This document shows positions 1 through 5,767 of a DNA stretch of 5,951 nucleotides, piece after piece; position 1 is the first letter of the stretch, and each line of letters begins with the position of its first letter. The stretch lies in NCBI GenBank assembly GCA_021826565.1, contig JAKAZJ010000144.1, positions 1 through 5,951 of the forward strand, in the 5' to 3' direction. The stretch comes from Pseudomonadota bacterium. GTDB lineage: Bacteria; Pseudomonadota; Alphaproteobacteria; Acetobacterales; Acetobacteraceae. The notes under the pieces were generated by a model. The model saw only the letters and a list, made by a program, of their open reading frames with translations, had not been told where the DNA came from and made no database searches. The position numbers were made by a program, and so were the translations under genes.

Positions 1-247
1 GCAATCCGACCTGTTCCAGGACCACCCCACGATCAGCCTGCTTCCCATCACGTCCCACCTGGTCGCGGCGCCGTTGCTGCGGATCGATATCGGGCCCGGG
101 TTCGGGCTGGACCGCCCATGCCAGATTCAGATCGACAAGCTCCAGACGATCCGGCGGGAGCGGATCGGGCAGATGATCGGCCGGGTACCGCCGCCGCTGC
201 TGCTCGCTGTCACCCGCGCCATGGCCCTGTTCCTCGGCCTCGCCTGA
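1..247 (+). CDS. MazF/PemK-family mRNA interferase toxin, C-terminal part (5' end outside window)
   Basis: The frame starting at base 2 is open from the window edge to TGA 245-247 and gives 81 residues beginning QSDLFQDHP. This matches the core and C-terminal half of the MazF/PemK/CcdB-like toxin fold: a QSDLF strand after the missing VV, the LLPITSHL strand, a second strand LLRIDI, the CQIQIDKLQTI segment, ERIGQMIGR, and a closing helix of the type LLAVTRAMALFLGLA. Family members are usually about 105-115 residues, so roughly the first 25-30, including the conserved N-terminal Arg used in RNA cleavage, lie upstream. MazF enzymes are cytoplasmic, cut single-stranded mRNA at short motifs and are neutralised by a small antitoxin normally encoded just upstream; that gene is not in view. 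The frame looks intact. The gene ends 55 bases before the next one, with no clear terminator. Family assignment is firm; cleavage specificity cannot be read from this fragment. Confidence 0.88.
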   Translation, partial: QSDLFQDHPTISLLPITSHLVAAPLLRIDIGPGFGLDRPCQIQIDKLQTIRRERIGQMIGRVPPPLLLAVTRAMALFLGLA

Positions 248-292
248 GCCGACTCGCGCGCCCGCCTTGTCGGGTCCCGTTTGGCGCCGTAT

Positions 293-297
293 GGAAG
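293..297 (+). promoter_or_regulatory. Ribosome binding site deciding the start of the IalB-like gene
   Basis: GGAAG lies 5 bases before ATG 303. That spacing suits a Shine-Dalgarno site, and starting there puts a clean signal peptide at the N-terminus. The alternatives at TTG 267 and ATG 291 would add a charged extension (VWRRMEAS) before it and lack such a site. Confidence 0.5.
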
Positions 298-302
298 CGT
301 CC

Positions 303-824
303 ATGCACGCCCTTCGCCCCCGCGCCCTCGCCTGGCTTGCGCCGTTTGCGGCCATGGCGCTTGCTATCTTCCCTGGCCCCGCGCTTGCCGCCAAACCGGC
401 GCCGGCCGCACCGACCGAACTCGGCGCCTTCGGCAAATGGGTCGCCGCGACCCACGGGACCGGCCGCGACAAGCTCTGCTACGCCTTCACCCGCACCGAC
501 GGGCAGGACCCGATCAGCGGTTCCGGCCCGGTGCTCAGCGTCACCGACCGCGCCACCGGGCGCAACCAGGTCGCGATCAGCGCCGGCCCGCTCTATCCCA
601 AGGGCGCCGGGGCGATGGTCATGGTCGGCACCGCCAGCCTGGATTTCTACACCTCGGGCCACGACGCCTTCGCCCGTGACGGCCACGCCACCGTGACCGC
701 GTTCGAACGTGGCGCCGCCGCCGTGCTGCATCCGCCCGGCAAGGGCGCGCATCCGCTGAATTTCAGCCTGGCCGGATTCTCCGCCGCCCACGCCGCGATC
801 CGCAAGGCCTGCCCCGCCAGGTGA
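303..824 (+). CDS. Secreted invasion-associated locus B (IalB) family-like protein
   Basis: The product is 173 residues. Residues 1-29 form a Sec signal peptide: Arg at 5 and 7, a hydrophobic core [13 protein letters not shown], and an ALA signal-peptidase I site at 27-29. The mature part begins after a Pro/Ala-rich linker. GAFGKWVA (41-48) and KLCYAF (57-62), the central strands with GPLYPKGAG and SLDFYTSG (112-119), and the ending [16 protein letters not shown] follow the IalB pattern of a small periplasmic beta-sandwich protein. Cys59 and Cys170 are the only cysteines in the mature part and probably form a disulfide. Bartonella IalB is linked to red-cell invasion, but the family is widespread in non-pathogenic alphaproteobacteria and its biochemical function is unclear. 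The stop overlaps the start of rlmN by 4 bases (GTGA), so the two are probably translated from one transcript. I chose the start at 303 for its Shine-Dalgarno site and signal peptide. Confidence 0.8.
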   Translation: MHALRPRALAWLAPFAAMALAIFPGPALAAKPAPAAPTELGAFGKWVAATHGTGRDKLCYAFTRTDGQDPISGSGPVLSVTDRATGRNQVAISAGPLYPKGAGAMVMVGTASLDFYTSGHDAFARDGHATVTAFERGAAAVLHPPGKGAHPLNFSLAGFSAAHAAIRKACPAR

Positions 825-1978
825 ACACCGCCACGGCCGAGCTGACCGAGGCCGAACGCACCCGCATCCTCGCCAAATCCGCGCGGTTCGACCCGCCGCC
901 GGCGGTTCTGGCCGATGGCCGGCGTGAGATCGTCGGCCTGTCGCGGGCGGAACTGACCGAAGCGCTCGCCGCGATCGGCGAGGCCCCGTTGCGCGCCCGC
1001 CAGATCTGGCACTGGGTCTATCACCAGGGCACCACGGATTTCGCCGCCATGAGCACGATCGCGCGACCCACGCGCGAGAAACTGGCGGAACGTTTCGTGA
1101 TCGGCCGGCCGCAGGTGGCGGTGGTGCAGACCGCCGCCGACGCGACCCGGAAATGGTTGTTCCGCTTCCGCGACGGCCAGGAAGCCGAGACGGTCTATAT
1201 CCCCGATCGCCAGGAAGACCGTGGCGCGGTCTGCCTGTCCTCGCAGGTCGGCTGCACCCTGTCGTGCCGCTTCTGCCACACCGGCACGCAGCTGCTGACG
1301 CGCAATCTGGGGGCGGCCGAGATTGTCGGCCAGTTCATGGCGGCGCGCGATTCCTATGGCGAATGGCCCAGCCCGAAAGGCGAGACGCCGCGGCTGTTGT
1401 CCACCATCGTGCTGATGGGCATGGGTGAGCCGCTGTATAACTACGCCAACGTCGCCAAGGCGATGACGATCGTGATGGACAACGAAGGGATCGCGCTGTC
1501 GCGCCGGCGGATTACCTTGTCCACCTCTGGCGTGGTGCCGATGATGGATCGCGCCGGCGCCGAGCTTGGCGTGAACCTCGCGGTCTCCCTGCACGCGGTG
1601 CGCGACGAACTGCGCGACGAACTGGTCCCGCTGAACCGGAAATACCCGATCGCCGAGCTGCTGGCCGCCTGCCGCCGCTACCCGGGCGCATCCAACGCGC
1701 GGCGGATCACGTTCGAATATGTCATGCTGCGCGGGATCAATGACAGCCTGGCCGAGGCGCGCGAACTGGTCCGGCTGATCGCCGGGCTGCCGGCGAAGGT
1801 GAACCTGATTCCGTTCAATCCCTGGCCCGGTTCGGCTTATGAAACCTCCTCCCCGGCGGCGGTCGCGCGGTTTGCCGAGGTGGTGATGAACGCGGGATTC
1901 TCCGCCCCCGTCCGCGCCCCGCGCGGACGCGAGATCCTGGCCGCCTGCGGTCAGTTGCGGACCGCGGCCGGGAGCTGA
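821..1978 (+). CDS. rlmN: RlmN, dual-specificity 23S rRNA A2503 / tRNA A37 C2-methyltransferase
   Basis: This 385-residue radical-SAM enzyme uses two S-adenosylmethionine molecules to methylate C2 of A2503 in 23S rRNA and of A37 in some tRNAs. The 4Fe-4S motif CxxxCxxC is present at Cys145, Cys149 and Cys152. Cys376, in [16 protein letters not shown], is the residue expected to carry the methyl group, and Cys138 in [10 protein letters not shown] corresponds to E. coli Cys118. The [12 protein letters not shown]-binding segment (200-208), SLHA (256-259) and [10 protein letters not shown] (329-338) are all intact. An N-terminal RNA-binding domain (about 35-100) has the usual [14 protein letters not shown]. 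The length is normal for alphaproteobacterial RlmN. The GTG start overlaps the stop of the upstream gene and has only a weak AAGG 13 bases away, which suggests translational coupling; there is no in-frame ATG before codon 77. RlmN is chosen over Cfr because of the overall sequence and the alphaproteobacterial-type GEWPSPKG stretch before GMGEP. Confidence 0.97.
   Translation: MNTATAELTEAERTRILAKSARFDPPPAVLADGRREIVGLSRAELTEALAAIGEAPLRARQIWHWVYHQGTTDFAAMSTIARPTREKLAERFVIGRPQVAVVQTAADATRKWLFRFRDGQEAETVYIPDRQEDRGAVCLSSQVGCTLSCRFCHTGTQLLTRNLGAAEIVGQFMAARDSYGEWPSPKGETPRLLSTIVLMGMGEPLYNYANVAKAMTIVMDNEGIALSRRRITLSTSGVVPMMDRAGAELGVNLAVSLHAVRDELRDELVPLNRKYPIAELLAACRRYPGASNARRITFEYVMLRGINDSLAEARELVRLIAGLPAKVNLIPFNPWPGSAYETSSPAAVARFAEVVMNAGFSAPVRAPRGREILAACGQLRTAAGS
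1909..1929 (+). repeat. Perfect 9-bp inverted repeat inside the end of rlmN
   Basis: CGTCCGCGC at 1909-1917 is the exact reverse complement of GCGCGGACG at 1921-1929, with a CCC loop. It lies about 50 bases before the rlmN stop, in the codons for VRAPRGR just before the methyl-accepting Cys376. The protein sequence there is conserved, so the hairpin may be a by-product of Arg/Pro codons in GC-rich DNA. No T-run follows. Confidence 0.4.
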
Positions 1979-2006
1979 TCCCGCCCGCGGCCGGAACCGG
2001 CGGATC

Positions 2007-2037
2007 GGTTGCCCTGCTCGGCTCCCAGCCGGCAACC
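2007..2037 (+). terminator. Inverted repeat after rlmN, possible weak terminator
   Basis: GGTTGCC at 2007-2013 pairs perfectly with GGCAACC at 2031-2037, and an inner GCT/AGC (2016-2018 with 2027-2029) could extend the stem. It starts 28 bases after the rlmN stop, where a terminator would be expected. No run of T follows, so it is not a standard intrinsic terminator. It could act with Rho, stabilise the 3' end of the message, or do nothing. Confidence 0.3.
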
Positions 2038-2074
2038 CCGCCTGCATTCGCATTCCATTAAGACACGCAAGCGC

Positions 2075-2119
2075 ATGATGGGTCCGCCAGCCCCCGACCG
2101 GCCAGCCCCCGGAGCATGA
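2075..2119 (+). CDS. Possible 14-codon leader ORF overlapping the tyrosine-kinase gene start
   Basis: ATG 2075 opens a frame of 14 codons (MMGPPAPDRPAPGA) that ends at TGA 2117-2119, overlapping ATG 2116 of the next gene as ATGA. The stop/start overlap is the arrangement typical of coupled translation, and the peptide is proline-rich. Against it, no clear Shine-Dalgarno sequence precedes ATG 2075, and such short frames arise easily in GC-rich DNA. It may be a regulatory leader or chance. Confidence 0.2.
   Translation: MMGPPAPDRPAPGA
2086..2111 (+). repeat. 11-base direct repeat before the tyrosine-kinase start
   Basis: GCCAGCCCCCG occurs at 2086-2096 and at 2101-2111, a 15-base period. The second copy runs into the GGAG ribosome binding site of the kinase gene. 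In the leader ORF frame the copies encode the repeated PAP units. It could be a slippage duplication or a protein/RNA binding site. Confidence 0.45.
2111..2114 (+). promoter_or_regulatory. Ribosome binding site of the co-polymerase/kinase gene
   Basis: GGAG lies 1 base before ATG 2116 and 4 bases before the tandem ATG 2119. The latter spacing is more workable, so the real first residue is probably the second Met; the protein differs by only one residue. Confidence 0.45.
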
Positions 2120-4326
2120 TGCGCGAGCCTGCCGCCCCGCCCATGATCCTGCCGGCGCCGCCCAATCCGGCGCCGCCACCCTCGGCGCGCGCCCTGTTCG
2201 CCGTGCTGCGCCGCCGGCTCGCCGCGTTTCTGGCCTGCGCCACCCTGATCCCCGCCCTCGCCGCGCTGGCGCTGCACCGGCTGCCCCCGCGCTACACCGC
2301 CACCGGCACGCTGATCTACGAACCCGACGCCTTCAAGCCGCGCCAGATGCAAAGCATCCTGCGCACCGGGCGGATCACCGCCGCGGTCATGGCCAGCCAG
2401 GCCCAGGTGCTGTCCGGTCTGCGCCTGATCGAACCGATGGCCGCGCGGCTGCATCTGTTCCGCGACCCCGCGTTCAACCCCGCGCGCCGCCGCCCCGGGC
2501 ATCTGGCGCGCGTGTGGAACTGGCTGCGCGCGCGCTTTGCCCGCGCCCCCCCCATCCCGCCCCCGGTCCGGCAAGATCGGACCGGGCCGGGGCTGGACCC
2601 CGACCGCGATCAGGTCCTGCTGGCGATCCAGCGCGCGCTGATCGTCCACCCGGTCGGCGCTTCGCGCGTGCTGTCGGTGTCGTTCACCGCCGATGATCCG
2701 GTGCTGGCCGCGGCGGCGGTGAACACGCTGATGGACATCTACATCCGCGGCACGCTGGGGGCGAAATACCGCGCCGTGCACAAGGCACGCACCTGGCTGG
2801 AAACCCGGGCCGCCAGCCTGCGCTTCCAGGTGCACCGCGCCGCCGATCGCATCGCCGCCTACCGCGCCCGCGCCGGCCTGGTGCGCGGCGTGCGCGCCGG
2901 GCTGGACACGGAACAGATCTCGCATCTGACCGCGATGCTGGGCGAGGCCCGCGCCGCGCTCGCTGCCGCCCAGGGCCGGCGGGATGCGGCCAGCAATGGC
3001 GCGGCGGCGGCGATCGCGCCCAGTGTCGCCCGCCTGCGCGCCGAGCGCGAGGCGATGGCGGCCGCGCTGCAATCGCTGCTGACCCGGCTCGGTCCCAACC
3101 ATCCGGACGTGCTGGCGCTGCGGCAGCAACTGGCCGCGACCACGCGCGCCGTCGCCACCGAAACCGCCCGGGTCCAGGCCGCGACCGCAGCCGGGGTGGC
3201 CGCCGCCCGCCAGCGCGTGGCGGCGCTGCGGACCGATCTGATCCACGCCCGCGCCGGGATCGACCGCAACGCCCGCGCCGAGATCACGCTGCGGGCGATG
3301 GAGCGGGACGCAGCGGTGAAGCGGACGCTGCTGGTGCGGATCCTGGAGCGGTTGCAGGAGCTTGGCCAGCAGGCTGCGGTGGAAGTGCCGGACGCGCACG
3401 AGGTCTCGCTGGCATTGCCGCCGATCGCGCCGAGCTTCCCGCGCACCGTACCGTTGCTCGCCGCCGCGATCGCCTTCGGCACGCTGTTCGGATTGTTCGC
3501 GGTGTATCTGCTGGAACTGACCGACACCACGCTCCCCGGGGGGCTGCCGGGGAGCGAGGCGGTGCGCGCCGCGCTGCACCGGCCCTGCGTGGCGCTGATC
3601 CCGGAAGTGCGCCGCCGCCGCCTCGGCCGGCTGCGGGTGGAGGATTACGTCGCGCTGCGGCCCTTGTCGGCCTTCGCCGAACAACTGCGCGGGCTGCGCG
3701 CCGCGCTGTGGCTGAGCGGCGAGCGCCCGCGCGCGATCGCCATCACCGCCGCGCGTCCGGCCGAGGGCAAGACCACGGTCGCGCTCGCGCTGGGCCGGTC
3801 CGCGGTGCTCAGCGGGGAACGGGCGATCCTGCTCGATTGCGACTTGCGCCATCCGGCGATCGCCGGGTTGCTCGGCAGCGCGGGCCATGCCGGGCTGGCC
3901 GATTATTTGCGTGGCGACGCGCGCTGGGACGAGGTCGTCGGGAAGGACCCGTTAACTTCTCTGGCCTATGTAGGGGCCGGCACCACCGGCGCCGACGGCT
4001 TCGGCCTGTTCCTGTCGGAGGCGATGCTGGGCCTGATCCAACGCCTGCGCGAGGAGTTCGACCTGGTCCTGCTCGACACCCCGCCCGCCCTGGCAATGAG
4101 CGACACGCGCGTGATCGCGCGGATCGCCGATGCCACCGTGCTATGCGCGCGCTGGCGCCGCACCCCGCGGGAGGTCGTGCGGGCGGCGATCGAGCTGCTT
4201 GAGGAATCCCAGGCCGCGGTGGTGGGCGTGGCGCTGACGCGGGTGGATGCGCGCGATCACGCGCGATCCGGCTATGGCGATGCGGCGATGGTCGATCCGC
4301 GTTCGAACCGGTACGTGACCGAATGA
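2116..4326 (+). CDS. Wzc/GumC-type polysaccharide co-polymerase with bacterial tyrosine kinase domain
   Basis: This 736-residue inner-membrane protein controls chain length and export of exopolysaccharide or capsule. Its order is: Wzz domain with TM1 at about 37-54 followed by the typical LPPRYTATGTLIYEPD; a periplasmic domain with long Ala/Arg-rich helices likely to form coiled coils (about 225-415) containing the GumC-type LGPNHPDVLAL (325-335); a Pro-rich segment (435-446) and TM2 (about 447-465); and a cytoplasmic BY-kinase domain (about 515-710). The kinase has the EQLRGLR oligomerisation motif (Glu522, Arg525, Arg528), Walker A PAEGKTT (548-554, Lys552), Walker A' LLDCDLR (572-578) and Walker B LVLLDTPP (650-657). 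All catalytic motifs are intact, so it should bind ATP and autophosphorylate in principle. Oddly, the tail after 710 has only Tyr720 and Tyr733, whereas relatives carry a tyrosine cluster. The stop overlaps the next gene by 4 bases. Other names for such proteins are Wzc, ExoP, GumC and EpsB; no single symbol is justified. Confidence 0.94.
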   Translation: MMREPAAPPMILPAPPNPAPPPSARALFAVLRRRLAAFLACATLIPALAALALHRLPPRYTATGTLIYEPDAFKPRQMQSILRTGRITAAVMASQAQVLSGLRLIEPMAARLHLFRDPAFNPARRRPGHLARVWNWLRARFARAPPIPPPVRQDRTGPGLDPDRDQVLLAIQRALIVHPVGASRVLSVSFTADDPVLAAAAVNTLMDIYIRGTLGAKYRAVHKARTWLETRAASLRFQVHRAADRIAAYRARAGLVRGVRAGLDTEQISHLTAMLGEARAALAAAQGRRDAASNGAAAAIAPSVARLRAEREAMAAALQSLLTRLGPNHPDVLALRQQLAATTRAVATETARVQAATAAGVAAARQRVAALRTDLIHARAGIDRNARAEITLRAMERDAAVKRTLLVRILERLQELGQQAAVEVPDAHEVSLALPPIAPSFPRTVPLLAAAIAFGTLFGLFAVYLLELTDTTLPGGLPGSEAVRAALHRPCVALIPEVRRRRLGRLRVEDYVALRPLSAFAEQLRGLRAALWLSGERPRAIAITAARPAEGKTTVALALGRSAVLSGERAILLDCDLRHPAIAGLLGSAGHAGLADYLRGDARWDEVVGKDPLTSLAYVGAGTTGADGFGLFLSEAMLGLIQRLREEFDLVLLDTPPALAMSDTRVIARIADATVLCARWRRTPREVVRAAIELLEESQAAVVGVALTRVDARDHARSGYGDAAMVDPRSNRYVTE
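2546..2586 (+). repeat. C8 homopolymer followed by a 9-bp stem-loop in the kinase gene
   Basis: Bases 2546-2553 are eight consecutive C. After an 8-base spacer, CCCGGTCCG (2562-2570) pairs perfectly with CGGACCGGG (2578-2586) around the 7-base loop GCAAGAT. The codons encode RAPPIPPPVRQDRTG, a Pro-rich linker in the periplasmic domain. A slip of one base either way meets a stop soon: TGA 2639-2641 in the +1 frame, TGA 2694-2696 in the -1 frame. Either would leave about 175-195 residues without TM2 and kinase. Confidence 0.55.
3530..3556 (+). repeat. Perfect 10-bp inverted repeat between membrane and kinase halves
   Basis: CGCTCCCCGG at 3530-3539 is the exact reverse complement of CCGGGGAGCG at 3547-3556, with a 7-base loop (GGGGCTG). 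It encodes TLPGGLPGS just after TM2 (about residues 472-480), where the protein passes into the cytoplasm and towards the kinase. It is the strongest stem I found in the window. No T-run follows. Confidence 0.5.
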
Positions 4327-5750
4327 GCGGCGCGATCGCAACCTTGGGCGGCGCCGGGGCGCTGGGCGGGGCGAAGGCATGCGGCGCCTGGCCCGGGAGC
4401 ACGATACGCCCGCGCATCGGCTGGCGCGCGCTGGGGCAGCACGCGGCGGCCTCCGTGCTGCTGATCTGGCCGGCGCTGTGGAACGGGTATCCGTTGGTGT
4501 TCTCCGATACCGGGACTTATATTTCGCAGGCGATCCAGCATTACCTGGGCTGGGACCGCCCGGCTTTCTACAGCCTGTTCCTGCTGGCGCTGCATGGCTG
4601 CGTGACCACCTGGCCCGCGATCCTGGCGCAAGGCGCGATCGCCACGCTGATCGTCTGGCGCCTGGCCACGCTGTGCGGCGTCGGCGGCGCGCGCGCGCGG
4701 GCGTGGCTGCTGGGCGGCCTGGCGGTGGCCTCGCCGCTGCCGTATTTCGTCGCACAGCTGATGCCTGATGTGTTCACGCCGCTGATGGCGCTGGCAATCG
4801 CGATGCTGGTGTTGCGGCCCGAGGCATTGACCGGGCCGGAGCGGTGGATTGCCGCCGGGTTCGTTTCTTTCGCAATGGCGGCGCATCTGTCCAACCCGCC
4901 GATCGGCGTGGCGCTGATGGTGGGGCTCGGTGCCGGACGGCGATGGCTGGGCGCGCGCGCGCCGCTGACGCGCGCCGACAGGGGCCGGCTGGTGGCGGCG
5001 CCGGCGCTGGCGCTGGCGGCGCTGATCGGGGCGAATCTGGCCGCCCATGGGCGCGCCGCGATCGCGCCTTACGGCAACGTCTTCCTGCTGACCCGGGTGA
5101 TCTATGACGGCCCGGGCCGCGACGCGCTGATCCGCGACTGCCCGCGCCCCGGCTGGCGACTATGCCGCTTCGCCGCGCGGCTGCCCGCCAGCGCGGACAC
5201 GTTCCTGTGGTCCGATCGCGGCCCGATCGTGCGCGCCGGCGGAGCCGAACGGATCAGCCGCGAGGCCGACGCCATCATCTGGGCCGGGGTCAGCGCCGAA
5301 CCCGGGCGGGAGTTGCGGGCGATGCTGCGCAACACCTGGCGCCAGGCCACGCTGTTCCGCGCCGGCGACGGGCTGCATCCCTGGCCCGCCACCGTCACCC
5401 CCTGGATCGACCGCGACTTCCCCGCCTTCGAGGCGCGCGCCTATGCCCATGCCCGCCAGACCCAAGGAAAATCGGTCCTGCCGTTCTGGCTCGCGCGGGT
5501 CCAGGACCTGACCGCGCTGGCCGCACTGGCGCTGTGTCTGGGGCTGCTGCCCGGGGCGCTGCGCCGGCGGCGGCTATCGGGCGGGGTGATCGTGGCCATG
5601 CTGCTGACCCTGGCGCTGAACGCCGCCGTCACCGGGGCGCTGTCTGGCCCGCATGCGCGCTACCAGAGCCGGGTGATGTGGCTGCCGTTGCTGGCGGCGA
5701 TGCTCGGGGCCGCCGAGGCGGTCCGGGATCGGCGGCAGGGGCCGGCATGA
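4323..5750 (+). CDS. Polytopic membrane protein, GT-C glycosyltransferase-like, in polysaccharide operon
   Basis: The protein has 475 residues and about eight to ten membrane segments: near 39-55, 80-118 (one or two), 127-165 (two), 175-203 (one or two), 223-241, 392-410, 420-440 and 449-467. A hydrophilic stretch of about 150 residues (242-390) lies between the N- and C-terminal bundles and holds Cys273 and Cys281. After TM1 comes PLVFSDTGTY with Asp62; an acidic residue in the first periplasmic loop is where GT-C enzymes such as ArnT- or PMT-type glycosyltransferases keep their catalytic base. AQLMPDVF (144-151, Asp149) and GPHARYQSR (442-450), the latter recalling the pre-last-TM motif of such enzymes, are also notable. 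I recognise the general type but no named family. The likely role is transfer of a lipid-linked sugar, or polymerisation, outside the inner membrane; this is inference. The start is fixed by the ATGA overlap, although the first 38 residues are Gly/Ala-rich and unremarkable. Confidence 0.78.
   Translation: MSGAIATLGGAGALGGAKACGAWPGSTIRPRIGWRALGQHAAASVLLIWPALWNGYPLVFSDTGTYISQAIQHYLGWDRPAFYSLFLLALHGCVTTWPAILAQGAIATLIVWRLATLCGVGGARARAWLLGGLAVASPLPYFVAQLMPDVFTPLMALAIAMLVLRPEALTGPERWIAAGFVSFAMAAHLSNPPIGVALMVGLGAGRRWLGARAPLTRADRGRLVAAPALALAALIGANLAAHGRAAIAPYGNVFLLTRVIYDGPGRDALIRDCPRPGWRLCRFAARLPASADTFLWSDRGPIVRAGGAERISREADAIIWAGVSAEPGRELRAMLRNTWRQATLFRAGDGLHPWPATVTPWIDRDFPAFEARAYAHARQTQGKSVLPFWLARVQDLTALAALALCLGLLPGALRRRRLSGGVIVAMLLTLALNAAVTGALSGPHARYQSRVMWLPLLAAMLGAAEAVRDRRQGPA
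5737..5741 (+). promoter_or_regulatory. Shine-Dalgarno-like AGGGG in front of ATG 5747
   Basis: AGGGG ends 5 bases before ATG 5747, which overlaps the upstream stop as ATGA. This is better placed than anything before GTG 5768, where the nearest purine-rich bases (AGG 5753-5755) are 12 bases away. It points to translation starting at 5747, although that frame meets TGA after five codons. Confidence 0.4.
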
Positions 5751-5767
5751 CCAGGCGCGGCTGATCC

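Larger units (their letters stand above)
1979..2115 (+). promoter_or_regulatory. Intergenic leader between rlmN and the polysaccharide operon
   Basis: This 137-base gap is the only sizeable non-coding stretch in the window and is where a promoter for the polysaccharide operon would sit. The least GC-rich patch is about 2045-2062 (CATTCGCATTCCATTAAG), but I find no convincing -35/-10 pair with proper spacing. The sequence CCGCGGCCGG occurs at 1962-1971 (inside rlmN) and again at 1985-1994. The gap also holds the inverted repeat at 2007-2037, a short leader ORF and an 11-base direct repeat. Confidence 0.35.

Noticed and set aside
118..696. Forward frame of 192 codons across the toxin end and IalB-like gene
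   Set aside because: It is a Pro/Arg/Ala-rich out-of-frame translation with no family resemblance; the other frames carry clear homologues.
2033..2061. Sigma-70-type promoter ending at CATTAA (2056-2061)
   Set aside because: The -35 position at proper spacing holds a C-rich sequence with no resemblance to TTGACA, so I kept only a general note on the leader region.
647..2179. Antisense open frame of 510 codons opposite rlmN
   Set aside because: It is a shadow of rlmN, with low-complexity Arg/Gly/His-rich translation and no motif, and it runs through the end of the IalB-like gene and the intergenic region.
1951..3888. Antisense open frame of 645 codons opposite the kinase gene
   Set aside because: High GC removes stops on the opposite strand. 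The translation is dominated by Arg, Gly, Gln and Ala with no recognisable domain, while the + strand gene has complete kinase motifs.
5162..5764. Forward frame of 200 codons overlapping the GT-C-like gene
   Set aside because: It is an Arg/Ala-rich shadow frame. Only its last five codons (from ATG 5747) matter, as the possible original flippase start.
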